Source of the DNA: CALCHA01 sp035548175
GTDB lineage: Bacteria; Planctomycetota; Phycisphaerae; WQYP01
Direction: 5' to 3'
Assembly: GCA_035548175.1 (NCBI GenBank)
Contig: DASZTO010000052.1
Coordinates: forward strand, 32,968-96,967
DNA: 64,000 nt
The notes beneath the pieces were generated by a model that was not told the DNA's origin, made no database searches, and saw nothing but the letters and a program-made list of their open reading frames with translations. The translations under genes were made by a program, and so were the position numbers. Positions 24,899-34,212 of this stretch are shown piece after piece (position 1 is the stretch's first letter; each line of letters starts with the position of its first letter).

Positions 24899-25975
24899 TT
24901 AGCGTTTGTTGGCGAGGTCGCGCTGGCGTTGGCGTTCGGTGGCTTTTTTGAGGGTTCGTTTTTCCCAGAAGCTCAGGGAGTGCAGGCCGGAGGTGTGGAC
25001 TTTTTCGAGGATGGCGTCGATTTTGGCTTGTTCGAGCTGTTCGGCCTTGCGGCGTTTCTGGGCGGCGTGGAGGGCGCCTTTGCGGGTTTTTTTGCGTCGG
25101 GGGCTGTCGCCGGGATCGCCGCCTCCCATGTAATTGTAGGTGACGTCGTCTTCGGTCATGACGCCTGGACCGGCGGCGGCGAGTGCGCGGCGGCGGTTGA
25201 AGTTGTCGGAGAAGATGAGGGCCCAGAGGATGAGGCCGAAGAGATCGGTGGCGAAGAGGGAGAGCAGGAAGAAGGGGACGGCGAGGACCATGCCGGCGAT
25301 AGCGGTGATGACGGAGGCTTTCCATGCGCCGAACCTGGGGGTGAGGATGGATTGCCAGAGCAGGCCGCCGTCGAACCAGTAGCAGGGGAAGAGGTTGATG
25401 ACGACGATGGCGGCATTGATGGTGGCGAAGTAGGCGAGGCACATGGCGAGGATGGTGAGGGGGGCGGAGCCTGGGACAGCGGCGTCGACGAGCAGGGGGC
25501 TGAAGGGGGAGAGCATGGGAAGGATGGCGACGGTGGCGTGTGGGAGGAGGTAGAGGGCTGCCATGGTGAGGCCGAAGAGGGGGAGAGAAAAGGCGATACC
25601 GCCGATGTTGGCGATGAAGGTGGGAAGTGGCGCGCGAGAGACGTGCGGGGGGATCATGCCGCCGAGGGGCCAGACGAGCCATTCCCAGTGATCTCCGCCG
25701 ACGGTGCGGGAGAGGGCGCGGTGTCCGAGTTCGTGAAGGAGGACGGCGAGGAGCATCAAGGCGATGTGGATGGCGATGAAGTAGGGAGGAATTCCGCCAC
25801 GGAGGACGTTGACGGCGTCGAAGAGGGCGAAGAGGAGGAACCAGAAGTGGAGGCGGATGTAGGTGGGCCTGCCCTGATAGATGGGGAGGGAGAATTGGAG
25901 GAGGGAGGCGGGGTTGGAGAAGTAGGCGTTGATTTCCTCGCCGCCGGAGTTGTAACTGCGATCGCGCCAGCTCAT
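24899..25975 (-). CDS. M50-family site-2-type membrane protease
   Basis: A 358-residue polytopic membrane metalloprotease. Zinc ligands are in HELGH (VLLHELGHRALSR, about residue 82) and in NLFPCYWFDGG, the family NxxPxxxxDGG-type motif. The C-terminal soluble tail contains DAILEKVHTSGLHSLSFWEKRTLKKATERQR. This is the helical tail that also ends many planctomycete rhomboid proteins. The M50 family processes membrane-bound regulators. The sigma-factor cluster lies downstream on the same strand, but a link is only suggested. The Met of MSWRDRS is used as start. Confidence 0.85.
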   Translation of the reverse strand: MSWRDRSYNSGGEEINAYFSNPASLLQFSLPIYQGRPTYIRLHFWFLLFALFDAVNVLRGGIPPYFIAIHIALMLLAVLLHELGHRALSRTVGGDHWEWLVWPLGGMIPPHVSRAPLPTFIANIGGIAFSLPLFGLTMAALYLLPHATVAILPMLSPFSPLLVDAAVPGSAPLTILAMCLAYFATINAAIVVINLFPCYWFDGGLLWQSILTPRFGAWKASVITAIAGMVLAVPFFLLSLFATDLFGLILWALIFSDNFNRRRALAAAGPGVMTEDDVTYNYMGGGDPGDSPRRKKTRKGALHAAQKRRKAEQLEQAKIDAILEKVHTSGLHSLSFWEKRTLKKATERQRQRDLANKR

Positions 25976-26025
25976 AGAGAACTCAAGGGGGGTAACGGCC
26001 GCCACGGGAGGGGCGGCCGAAGGGG

Positions 26026-26631
26026 TCACAAACCTGCGAGGTATTTTAGCAGGGCGGCGAGAGACTTGGCGTCGACGATTTTATTTTCGTGGATGAGGGA
26101 GCGGATGTGGTCTGGGGTGAAGGGTTGGGTGGCGATTTGTTCATTGTCTTCGAGGTGCTGGGGGCCTGGGGTAAGGCCGGTGGCGAGGAAGGCGTACATT
26201 TTTTCGGTGAGGATTCCGGGGGAGGTGTAGAACCAGCCGAAGGGGGTGATGTTTTTTGCCGCATAGCCGGTTTCTTCGGTGAGTTCGCGTGCGGCGGCGG
26301 CTGCGGGGTCTTCGTGGGAGACGCCCATGGGAGTGGCGGGAGGGCGTTCGAGGGTTCCGGCGGGGAGCTCGAGGAGGGATTCGTGGACGGTGTGGCGGCG
26401 GTTGTGGATGAGGAGGATGCGGCCGTCGGGGAGGATGGGGAGGATGATGACGGCGCCGGGGTGGATGGCGACTTCGCGGGAGATGGTTTTGCCGGAGTTG
26501 GTGATGACGGGGCGGAGGACGAGTTCGACGCGTTCGCCGGCGTGGATGAGGCGGTCGGAGGGCTGGCGGGCGAGGGGGTGGAGGGGGATCGCCGATTGCG
26601 GGTTGCCGATTGCGGAGGGGGAGGTACTCAT
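26026..26631 (-). CDS. NUDIX hydrolase (ADP-ribose pyrophosphatase type)
   Basis: A 201-residue hydrolase of nucleoside diphosphates linked to another group. The Nudix box is clear in its second half, EDPAAAAARELTEETGY (E-x7-REL-x-EETG). The preceding GTLERPPATPMGVSH contains a small insertion. A segment before the box (GAVIILPILPDGRILLIHNRRH) and one after it (FYTSPGILTEKMYAFLATGL) match the ADP-ribose pyrophosphatase subgroup. It ends about 50 bp upstream of the M50 gene on the same strand. Confidence 0.88.
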   Translation of the reverse strand: MSTSPSAIGNPQSAIPLHPLARQPSDRLIHAGERVELVLRPVITNSGKTISREVAIHPGAVIILPILPDGRILLIHNRRHTVHESLLELPAGTLERPPATPMGVSHEDPAAAAARELTEETGYAAKNITPFGWFYTSPGILTEKMYAFLATGLTPGPQHLEDNEQIATQPFTPDHIRSLIHENKIVDAKSLAALLKYLAGL

Positions 26632-26730
26632 GTGGGGGATCATAGGGGAACAATTGGGGGTGATAAAGTGAGTGGGGGAGTGGTCCGATAGCTTTCGTGC
26701 ACGGGTTTTCGAGGAAGCACGGAGGTTGCC

Positions 26731-27162
26731 ATGGCAGTGATGGAACGCGAGACGAGCAAGAAGACGGGGACGGGCGTGGGGACGGTGGCGGATGCGATCG
26801 AGCAGACGCTGGAGTGGCTGGACAAACAGGGTTGCGGGGAGGTGGGGCAGGAGCGGCGCGGGATACGGCGGAGCCGGTATCGGGTGGGGGCGAAGGTGAC
26901 GTATGTGGCGGCGGGTTTGGGGCAGGCGGTGACGAGCGAGGTGATGACGCGGAACCTGTCGCGGTCGGGGTTGAGCTTTTTGCATCCGACGCTGATATAC
27001 CCGGGGCAGCGGGTGAACGTGCGGCTGCCATTACCGGACCGCAGCGTGCGGCACATCGGGGGCAAGGTGGTGCGGGTGCGTCCGGCGGTGCAGGGCGGCG
27101 GGCGGGGGATGTATGAGATTGGGGTGGAGTTTACGGAGATGGAGGTGGCGGTGGGGGAGTGA
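26731..27162 (+). CDS. PilZ-domain protein
   Basis: A 143-residue cytoplasmic protein with a PilZ beta-barrel, the usual receptor for cyclic di-GMP. The two nucleotide-binding motifs are present: RxxxR in RRSRYR (about residues 45-50) and NxSxxG in TRNLSRSGLSFL (about residues 74-85). The helical N-terminus (VADAIEQTLEWLDKQG) may be an interaction segment. GGAGG lies five bases before the ATG. Two pseudopilin genes follow on the same strand. Confidence 0.87.
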   Translation: MAVMERETSKKTGTGVGTVADAIEQTLEWLDKQGCGEVGQERRGIRRSRYRVGAKVTYVAAGLGQAVTSEVMTRNLSRSGLSFLHPTLIYPGQRVNVRLPLPDRSVRHIGGKVVRVRPAVQGGGRGMYEIGVEFTEMEVAVGE

Positions 27163-27324
27163 TTTGGAAAAAGTGGGGGATTGGTTCAATGGGTGCAATT
27201 GGTGCAATTGGGATTGGGGGGCACCTGGGCGGGAGATGATGATGTTAAGTGGGGGCGGGGATGGGGCGATAATGATGAAGGATGAAGCGCGAATCACGAT
27301 GGCGATCTAACGGGTGAAGCGCGA

Positions 27325-27870
27325 ATGACGAATGCTTCGTGCAAATTGAGGCAAGTTCGGCGGGCGTGCGGGGGAGGGTTCACGGCATTTGAGGCGTTGA
27401 TAGCGGCGGCGATATTGGCGTTTCTGACGGCGACGGTGAGCACGGCGCTGATGGCGGGGCGTGCGCAGAGCCGGGTGGCGCGGGACACGGTGGGGGCGTC
27501 GATGCTGGGGCAGGCGTTGATGGAGGAGGTGATGCGGCTGCCGGTGACGGATCCGCAGGGGTACAAGACGATGGGGCCGGACCCGGGGGAGACGCGTGCG
27601 ACGTTCAACGCGGTGGATGATTACGACGGCTATACGGATGGTCCCGGGACGGTGGCGGACGGGCACGGGAATTACACGTTGATCACGGATCTTGCGGGGA
27701 ATGCGTATCCGACGGCGTACCAGGGATTCATTCGGAAGGTGTCGGTGCAGGGGGTGAGCTACACGCCGACGGGGTGGACGCGGACGATCAGCGGGATGCT
27801 GGTGACGGTGACGGTGTCGAGCGCGGATGGGCGGACGCTGATAACGCTGCAGAGGGTGGCATGCAATTGA
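27325..27870 (+). CDS. Type II/IV pseudopilin-like protein
   Basis: The N-terminus GGG/FTAFEALIAAAILAFLTATVSTAL is a prepilin-peptidase substrate. Cleavage would fall after Gly18, with Phe+1 and Glu+5. A hydrophobic assembly helix and a 150-residue globular part follow. Such proteins form the pseudopilus of type II secretion or minor pilins. Its stop overlaps the start of the next pseudopilin. The first codons overlap a repeated TGAAGCGCGAAT motif, so the exact start is uncertain. Confidence 0.8.
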   Translation: MTNASCKLRQVRRACGGGFTAFEALIAAAILAFLTATVSTALMAGRAQSRVARDTVGASMLGQALMEEVMRLPVTDPQGYKTMGPDPGETRATFNAVDDYDGYTDGPGTVADGHGNYTLITDLAGNAYPTAYQGFIRKVSVQGVSYTPTGWTRTISGMLVTVTVSSADGRTLITLQRVACN

Positions 27871-28412
27871 GGGCGAAGAGTCGGCGGTCGGTGGGCGATG
27901 GGGGAGAAGGAGGTGTCGCTGCGCGGCGCCGGGGATTCACGCTGTTTGAGCTGGTGCTGGTGGTGCTGGTGGTGGGGATTTGCGCGGCGACGCTGTTGCC
28001 GGCGGTGGGGAACCTGCGGTCGACGAGCCTGCGGCAGGCGGCGAACATGGTGGCGGCGGATGCGGATTTCTGCATGAGCGAATGCGTGAACCGTCCGACG
28101 GCGCCGCGGAAGCTGGTGTTCAACGTGGGTGGGAATTCGTATCAGATGGTGGATGCGACGACGAACGCGGTGATTGCGCATCCGGCGGACGGTCTGCCGT
28201 ACATCAACGATTTTTCGACGGGGCGGAACGTGCAGCTGAGCGGGGTGCGGCTGGTGAGCGTGCTGGTGGGGGGGATCAGCGCGACGGCGCTGACGTACAC
28301 GGCGTATGGGAAGCCGGTGCTGACGTCGGACATGGTGATCACGCTGAGCTATGAGGGGCAGACGATGGCGGTGACGGTGAAGGCTGGGACGGGGGATGTG
28401 GGGATTCAGTAG
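27861..28412 (+). CDS. GspH-like pseudopilin
   Basis: A 183-residue prepilin-type protein. The cleavage site is RRRG/FTLFELVLVVLVVGICAATLLP (after Gly25, Glu+5). The globular part (RSTSLRQAANMVAADADFCMSECVNRPTAPRKLVF) resembles the GspH/FimT domain. The ATG at 27861 overlaps the preceding pseudopilin stop by ten bases, which indicates coupling. The secretion ATPase and secretin are not in the window. Confidence 0.82.
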   Translation: MQLRAKSRRSVGDGGEGGVAARRRGFTLFELVLVVLVVGICAATLLPAVGNLRSTSLRQAANMVAADADFCMSECVNRPTAPRKLVFNVGGNSYQMVDATTNAVIAHPADGLPYINDFSTGRNVQLSGVRLVSVLVGGISATALTYTAYGKPVLTSDMVITLSYEGQTMAVTVKAGTGDVGIQ

Positions 28413-28423
28413 GGGGGGGAGTA

Positions 28424-28472
28424 GTCAGTAGTCAGAAGTCAGAAGTCAGAAGTCAGAAGTCAGAAGTCAGAA
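28424..28472. repeat. AGTCAGA tandem repeat
   Basis: About seven head-to-tail heptamers (AGTCAGT once, then AGTCAGA six times) follow the pseudopilin stop. A degenerate inverted relative (CTGACTACTGGCTACCGTC) follows at 28493-28511. A short related stretch occurs at 41999-42025. It is a simple-sequence intergenic repeat with no known role. Confidence 0.75.
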
Positions 28473-28527
28473 GGGGCGGCGGGCGCGGCGTCTGCTGACT
28501 ACTGGCTACCGTCTTCTGGCTACTCGC

Positions 28528-28569
28528 AAAAAAAATGGGCTCGCCAGGGGAGGCAATCCTGACGAGCCC
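28528..28569 (-). terminator. Orphan intrinsic terminator facing left
   Basis: On the minus strand, a 12-bp stem with one mismatch (GGGCTCGTCAGG / CCTGGCGAGCCC) and a nine-base loop is followed by A and eight T. This is a strong rho-independent terminator. No convincing minus-strand gene lies upstream between it and about 28800, so it may end a small RNA or antisense transcript. Confidence 0.75.
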
Positions 28570-28850
28570 CGATCCAGGGCAGATCGGTGTGCCGGAGACG
28601 CTGGAGAGAGAGATGCCTCGCGTGTCCGGCGTAGTTTTGTAGTTGCCGACCGCGTAAGTGATCGGCGAAGGACAGTTCAGATGTACGATTGAGGGGAGGC
28701 GCGGGCAAAAAGATTTGTAAAGATTTTTACGGGGTGGGAGGATTGGCGCTGCAAATGGAAAAAGAATGCGTAAGATGATGCCTTTTACGAGACGTTGCGG
28801 CGCGCGGCGCCGGACGCGATCGGGGTCCGTGGCATGGGTGCAGATCGACG

Positions 28851-30782
28851 ATGGACTTGATCAAGGCGTTAAAGTCGTGGGGAATCCAGGATTCGGCGGA
28901 AGTGTACAACATCCGCAACTGGGGCAAGGGGTACTTCGGGATCAATGCGGAAGGGAACGTGTGCGTGCATCCGGACCGACAGGAGGGGCGGTCGATCGAT
29001 TTGAAGCGGCTGGTGGATGAACTGATTCTGCGGGGCATCAACCTGCCGGTGCTGGTGCGGTTCACGGACATTCTGAAGCACCGGGTGGCGGAGCTGCACG
29101 AGGCGTTCAGGAACGCGATCGCGGAGAACGGCTATGGCGGCACGTATGCGTGCGTGTATCCGATCAAGGTGAACCAGCAGCGGCACGTGGTGGAGGAGAT
29201 CGTGGAGTTCGGGAAGCCGTATGGATTCGGCTTGGAGGCGGGGAGCAAGCCGGAATTGCTGGCGGTGCTGGCGCTGGCGAACAACGGCGATGCGCCGATC
29301 ATCTGCAACGGCTTCAAGGATGATGAGTTCATTGAGACGGTGATCCTGGCGCAGAAGCTGGGCAAGAAGGTGATTCCGGTGGTGGAGAAATTCACCGAGC
29401 TGGAGCTGATCGTGAAGTATGCGGAGAAGCATGGGGTGCGGCCGCTGATCGGGGTGCGGGTGAAGCTGGCGACCAAGGGGAGCGGGCGGTGGGAGAGTTC
29501 GGGTGGCGCGCGGAGCAAGTTCGGGCTGTTCGTGGCGGAGGTGCTCAAGGCGCTGGAATATCTCAAGGCGCGGAACATGCAGGACTGCCTGAAGCTGATG
29601 CATTTTCACCTGGGCAGCCAGATCACGAACATTCGCACGGTGAAGACGGCGCTCAATGAAGCGGCGCGGATTTACGCGGAGCTGGCGCGGGCGGGGGCGG
29701 GGATGGAGTATCTGGATGTCGGCGGCGGGCTGGGGGTGGATTACGACGGCTCGCAGACGAATTTCGATTCGAGCATCAATTATTCGCTGCAGGAATACGC
29801 CAGCGACGTGGTGTTCCGCATCAAGAGCGTGTGCGATGAGGCGGGGGTGAAGCATCCGCACATCATCAGCGAGAGCGGACGCGCGATGGTGGCGTATCAC
29901 AGCGTGCTGGTGTTCAACGTGCTGGGGGTGAGCGGGTTTGATCTGTTCGACATTCCGGCGGGGCTGCCGGAGGGCGAGGAGTTGCCGCAGCCGGTGCGGG
30001 ACCTGTTCGACAGTTACCGGGAGATCACGAAGAAGAATTTCCAGGAGGTGTATCACGATGCGATCCAGCAGCGGGACGAATCGCTGAATCTGTTCAATCT
30101 CGGGTACCTGAGTCTGGAATTGCGCAGCCTGACGGAGAAACTGTTCTGGGGCGTGTGCGGGAAGATTCTGAAGATTCTCAAGGACAGCGATTACGTGGGG
30201 GACGATTTTGAGAATCTGGAGGCGCAGCTGTCGGACACGTATTTCTGCAATTTTTCGCTGTTCCAGAGCATGCCGGACGCGTGGGCGATCAAGCAGCTTT
30301 TCCCGGTGATGCCGATCCACCGGTTGAAGGAGGAGCCGACGCGGCGGGGGGTTCTGGCGGACATCACGTGCGATTCGGATGGGAAGATCGACGCGTTCAT
30401 CGACCTGCGCGATGTGAAGAAGACGCTGGAGCTGCACGAGTTTGACGGGCGGGAGTATTACATCGGGGCGTTTCTGGTGGGGGCGTACCAGGAAATTCTG
30501 GGCGACCTGCACAACCTGCTGGGGGACACGAATGCGGTGCATGTGACGATGCAGCCGGATGGCAGCCCGAGCATCGATGAGGTCGTGCGCGGGGACACGG
30601 TGCGCGAGGTGCTCAGCTATGTGCAGTTCAGCAGCGATGCGCTGGAAGGGAAATTGCGGAAGCAGATCGAGGGGGCGGTGCGCGAGAAGCGGATCACGCT
30701 GGAGGAGGGGGCGCAGTTGATGCGGTATTACGAGGATGGGATGCGGGGGTATACGTATCTGGAGGAGCCCAGCGCGTATTGA
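28851..30782 (+). CDS. speA: Biosynthetic arginine decarboxylase
   Basis: A PLP enzyme that converts arginine to agmatine, the first step of the agmatine route to putrescine and spermidine. The PLP lysine is in CVYPIKVNQ (about residue 101). HFHLGSQ and the phosphate-binding MEYLDVGGGLGVDYDGS follow. The active-site segment ADITCDSDGKIDAF lies near residue 507. The length of 643 is typical of SpeA. No other polyamine gene is adjacent. Confidence 0.95.
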   Translation: MDLIKALKSWGIQDSAEVYNIRNWGKGYFGINAEGNVCVHPDRQEGRSIDLKRLVDELILRGINLPVLVRFTDILKHRVAELHEAFRNAIAENGYGGTYACVYPIKVNQQRHVVEEIVEFGKPYGFGLEAGSKPELLAVLALANNGDAPIICNGFKDDEFIETVILAQKLGKKVIPVVEKFTELELIVKYAEKHGVRPLIGVRVKLATKGSGRWESSGGARSKFGLFVAEVLKALEYLKARNMQDCLKLMHFHLGSQITNIRTVKTALNEAARIYAELARAGAGMEYLDVGGGLGVDYDGSQTNFDSSINYSLQEYASDVVFRIKSVCDEAGVKHPHIISESGRAMVAYHSVLVFNVLGVSGFDLFDIPAGLPEGEELPQPVRDLFDSYREITKKNFQEVYHDAIQQRDESLNLFNLGYLSLELRSLTEKLFWGVCGKILKILKDSDYVGDDFENLEAQLSDTYFCNFSLFQSMPDAWAIKQLFPVMPIHRLKEEPTRRGVLADITCDSDGKIDAFIDLRDVKKTLELHEFDGREYYIGAFLVGAYQEILGDLHNLLGDTNAVHVTMQPDGSPSIDEVVRGDTVREVLSYVQFSSDALEGKLRKQIEGAVREKRITLEEGAQLMRYYEDGMRGYTYLEEPSAY

Positions 30783-30882
30783 TGGAGGGGGCGCGAGGTG
30801 GGGCGCCGGGGAAGTTCTCGCCTGCGGTGCGGGGGGGGGGTAGGATGTGGGCGGGCAGTCAGGCGGGAGCGAGGAAGTCGCG

Positions 30883-33800
30883 ATGGAACAGGTGGTGGCG
30901 GGATTTATCTGCTTTGGCGTGTTTCTGTGCCTGGCGGCGCTGGCGTTTTCGATTGCGGCGCTGACGTGGCTGGACCGGCTGAAGAAGGAACTGCGGGGAG
31001 CGCGCAAGCAGACGGCATTGCTGGAATCGCAGGTTGCGTGGCTGGTGGAGCAGTTCAAGGCGCAGGCGAAGTCGGGAGCGCGGGAATCGCCGACGGGGCG
31101 GGCTGTGGAAAGCCCCGCAGTCGCCGAGGAGCCGGCGACGGCCGCGCCAGCGCCCGCACCGCCGCCGCCGGTCCAGCCGCGCTCCGATGGGAAGGACGAG
31201 GCGTTTGCGCGGCTCACGAAGCGACTGCCCGAGCTGGCGCCCGGCCCGGAGCCCGAGTTGCCGCCGCTGGAGCCGGAACCGTCGGTCACGATGGCGGGCG
31301 CATTGCCGATGGGGGAACCGGCAGCACCGGCGCAAGCCAAAGCCGCTCGGGCGCCGCAGCCTCGCGTTCCGCTCGAACAGCGCCTGATCCAGGCGGCGGT
31401 CGCGATCGGGGGCGTGGCGCTGGCGCTGGCGGGAATTTTCCTTGTGAAGGTGGCGTTCGATCGCAATTACCTCAATCCGTTCGTGCGCGTGGTGCTGGGG
31501 ACGGCGTTCGGTCTGGCGCTGCTGGGGGCGGGCGTGTGGCGGCGCAAAAAGGAGGAGGGCATCGCGCAGGCGCTCTCGGCGGCGGGCGTGGCGGATCTGT
31601 TTGCCTGCTTTCTGGCGGCGACGAACCTCTATCACCTGGTTTCGCCGGTCACCGGGTTCGTGCTGCTGGCGGCGGCGACGGCGCTGGCGGTGGTGCTGTC
31701 GCTGGCGCAGGGGCCATTTGTGGCGCTATTGGGATTGGTGGGCGGATTTCTCACGCCGGCGCTGATTCGCACGGATCATCCCTCGGCGTTGTCGCTGTTT
31801 GGCTATCTGTTTCTGCTGGAGGTGGGGCTCGTGCTGGTGACGCGGGCGCGCCGCTGGGCGTGGCTGGCGGCGCTGACGGTGCTGGCGTCGCAGGCGTGGG
31901 TCGTGCTGTGGCTGGCGACGCAGCCTTGGAATCCCGCCGACGGCCAGGTGCTGGGGGTTTTCGTGCTGGGTTCGGCGATGACGATGCTGGCGGCGTCACT
32001 GGCGGATGAGGCCTGGGACCAGGACGCGGCGTGGTCGCAGGCGCTTTGCTACCTGGCGCTGGTGATGGGCCTGGCGCTTTCGGGGGCGCTGCTGGCGCGT
32101 TCCGATTTCTCCAACATGGAGTGGGTGTTCCTGGGCCTGCTGTCAGCGGCATGCGTGGCGCTGGCGGCGCTGCGATCGGCGTATGAGCCGCTGCCCTGGG
32201 CGGCCGCGGCGTTGGTGTGGGCGATGCTCGCCTGGAGCGGGCGGCCCTGGGAAGGGGCGGCGCCGGCCGACCTTTGGCGCGTTGCGGTGATCCTCGCGCT
32301 CTTCGGGATCGGGTTTGCGGGCGCGGCTTATGGGCTGGCGTGGCGCAGCAAGACGCCGGAGCGCTCGGCCTGCCTCTCGGCGTGCTGCGCGGTGGGCTAC
32401 ACGCTGCTCGCGTATTGGGTGCTTGGGCGCTCTCCGCGCAGCGACGTATGGGCGTGGCTGCCGGTGGCCGTGGCGGCGGCCTATGCGGGGCTGGGCGTCC
32501 CCGTGTATCTGCGGCGGCAGCGAGCCGGCTGGGACGATTTTCTGGAAACGATGGTTGTGTGCATCCTGACGCTGCCGCTGGCGGCGCCGCCGATGGCGTT
32601 CGGGCGCGCGACGCTGACGGCGATGTGGTCGGTGCTGGTGCCGGTGAGCGTGCTGGCGGGGCGTCTGCTTCGCCTGCGGTTGCCATGGATCATGGGCGCC
32701 CTGGTGACCACGCTGGTCGGCATGCGCCTGGTGATCAACCCGATGGTGCTGGAATATGGCACGGGGCCGAGCTTGTGGTGGAACCCGCTGATTTGGGGAT
32801 ACGTGCCTGCGGCGATCGCGCTGGCGGTCGCGGTCTGGCTGACCGAGCTTCTGCGGCCGCAGTCGAAGGAACCCGATCCCGGCGACATTTCCGGTTATTT
32901 CGAGCTAGTGGCCGGGCTTGTCGTGCTGTCCTTCGCCACGCTCTTCACGCATCGCGTGTTCAACCCGGCGGCGCTGGATACCGCGGAGATAGACGTCGGC
33001 GAACGCGCCGCGCTGGGCAACGTGTGGGTGTTCCTGGGGATCGCGCTGACGCTGCTGGGGGTGTGGTTGCGGCCTCTTCGGGGAAGCACGACGGCCACGC
33101 TGGGGAAGGCGGCGCTCGTCGCGGCGATGTCGTTTGTCGTCGTCATCGAAGCGCTGTGGCTCAACCCGCTGATCACCACCGACTACCTGGGCCGCGGATG
33201 GGCGAACCTGCTGTGGCCGCTCTTCGGCTTGCCGGCGGCGGGGCTGGGCGGCATGGCGCTGTGGCTGCGCAAGCGCGGAACCGAAGCGCCGGCGCTGATG
33301 ACTCTTTGCGGCACCGCATCGCTGGTGTTGCTCTTCGTGCTGACGAACCTGCTGATCCGTCACGCCTTTCAGGGACCGGTGCTGGACATCACCGGCGGAC
33401 ATGGCGCCGAGGCGCGGATCGCGGAACGTTCGACGTATCCGCTCGCGGGGATGCTGCTTGGGATGGCGCTGCTGTTGTGCGGCCGAGCATGGCGCGTGCT
33501 GGGATTGTCGATGGCGGGGCAGCTTTTCGCGCTGGCGGGCACGGCGTGCGTGGTGTTGGTGGCGGTGCTGACGTTCAATCCGCTGTTCAACAGCGAGCCG
33601 GTTGGGGCGGGCCGCCTGATGAACTGGCTGCTTTACGCTTACGGGGCGCCGGCGCTGGTGGCGGGGGCGCTGGGCGTGTGGCTCTATCACTCCGCGGAGG
33701 GAGGCGAAGCGGGGCATCCGGATCGAGTGCTTGGCCGGGTGCATGGCATCGCCGCGCTGCTGTTTCTGTTCGTGCTGGTGTCGCTGGAGGTGCGGCATGG

Positions 33801-34158
33801 CTTCCAGGGGCCGGTGCTGAGCGGCCCCGGGCCGAGCTCCGCGGAAATGTACGCCTATTCGGCGGCCTGGGCGATCTTCGGAACGCTCCTGCTGCTGGGC
33901 GGAATCCTGACGCACAGCGCGGTTCTGCGCTGGGCCTCCCTGGCGGCGATGCTGCTGACGATGCTGAAGGTGTTCCTCCTGGATGTGGCCAGCCTGTCAG
34001 ACCTGTTGAGGGTGCTTTCGCTGCTGGGCCTGGGCGTTTCGCTGATTCTGCTGGCGCTGCTGTATCACTACTTCGTCTTTCGCCGGGGTGCGGAGGCGGC
34101 GCGGAAGGACGCCGGCGGTGTTCCGGGGCCGGCGGCCTCGGAAGCAACCGCTCTATAG
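30883..34158 (+). CDS. Large DUF2339-type polytopic membrane protein
   Basis: About 1091 residues. An N-terminal helix is followed by a coiled-coil-like stretch (LDRLKKELRGARKQTALLESQVAWLVEQF) and a Pro/Glu-rich linker. Then come at least 25 hydrophobic segments, starting with RLIQAAVAIGGVALALAGIFLVKVAFDRNYLNPFVRVVLG, the conserved DUF2339 entry region. The function of the family is unknown. The ATG at 30883 is chosen because GAGGAAG precedes it. A shared terminator hairpin follows the stop. Confidence 0.85.
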   Translation: MEQVVAGFICFGVFLCLAALAFSIAALTWLDRLKKELRGARKQTALLESQVAWLVEQFKAQAKSGARESPTGRAVESPAVAEEPATAAPAPAPPPPVQPRSDGKDEAFARLTKRLPELAPGPEPELPPLEPEPSVTMAGALPMGEPAAPAQAKAARAPQPRVPLEQRLIQAAVAIGGVALALAGIFLVKVAFDRNYLNPFVRVVLGTAFGLALLGAGVWRRKKEEGIAQALSAAGVADLFACFLAATNLYHLVSPVTGFVLLAAATALAVVLSLAQGPFVALLGLVGGFLTPALIRTDHPSALSLFGYLFLLEVGLVLVTRARRWAWLAALTVLASQAWVVLWLATQPWNPADGQVLGVFVLGSAMTMLAASLADEAWDQDAAWSQALCYLALVMGLALSGALLARSDFSNMEWVFLGLLSAACVALAALRSAYEPLPWAAAALVWAMLAWSGRPWEGAAPADLWRVAVILALFGIGFAGAAYGLAWRSKTPERSACLSACCAVGYTLLAYWVLGRSPRSDVWAWLPVAVAAAYAGLGVPVYLRRQRAGWDDFLETMVVCILTLPLAAPPMAFGRATLTAMWSVLVPVSVLAGRLLRLRLPWIMGALVTTLVGMRLVINPMVLEYGTGPSLWWNPLIWGYVPAAIALAVAVWLTELLRPQSKEPDPGDISGYFELVAGLVVLSFATLFTHRVFNPAALDTAEIDVGERAALGNVWVFLGIALTLLGVWLRPLRGSTTATLGKAALVAAMSFVVVIEALWLNPLITTDYLGRGWANLLWPLFGLPAAGLGGMALWLRKRGTEAPALMTLCGTASLVLLFVLTNLLIRHAFQGPVLDITGGHGAEARIAERSTYPLAGMLLGMALLLCGRAWRVLGLSMAGQLFALAGTACVVLVAVLTFNPLFNSEPVGAGRLMNWLLYAYGAPALVAGALGVWLYHSAEGGEAGHPDRVLGRVHGIAALLFLFVLVSLEVRHGFQGPVLSGPGPSSAEMYAYSAAWAIFGTLLLLGGILTHSAVLRWASLAAMLLTMLKVFLLDVASLSDLLRVLSLLGLGVSLILLALLYHYFVFRRGAEAARKDAGGVPGPAASEATAL

Positions 34159-34162
34159 AAAG

Positions 34163-34189
34163 AAGGATGGAGCAGGGCGCTCCATCCTT
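34163..34189. terminator. Bidirectional terminator hairpin
   Basis: An 11-bp perfect stem (AAGGATGGAGC / GCTCCATCCTT) with loop AGGGC lies between two convergent genes. T or A residues flank both sides, so it may end transcription in both directions. Confidence 0.7.
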
Positions 34190-34212
34190 TATCAAGAGGT
34201 GCGATCTATCAA

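Noticed and set aside
28424..28472. CRISPR-like appearance of short repeats
   Set aside because: The units are 7 bp, head to tail, with no spacers and no cas genes nearby. It is a simple tandem repeat.
28869..31466. Long minus-strand frame opposite speA and the DUF2339 gene
   Set aside because: It is the antisense shadow of speA, which has complete family motifs. The antisense product is low-complexity.
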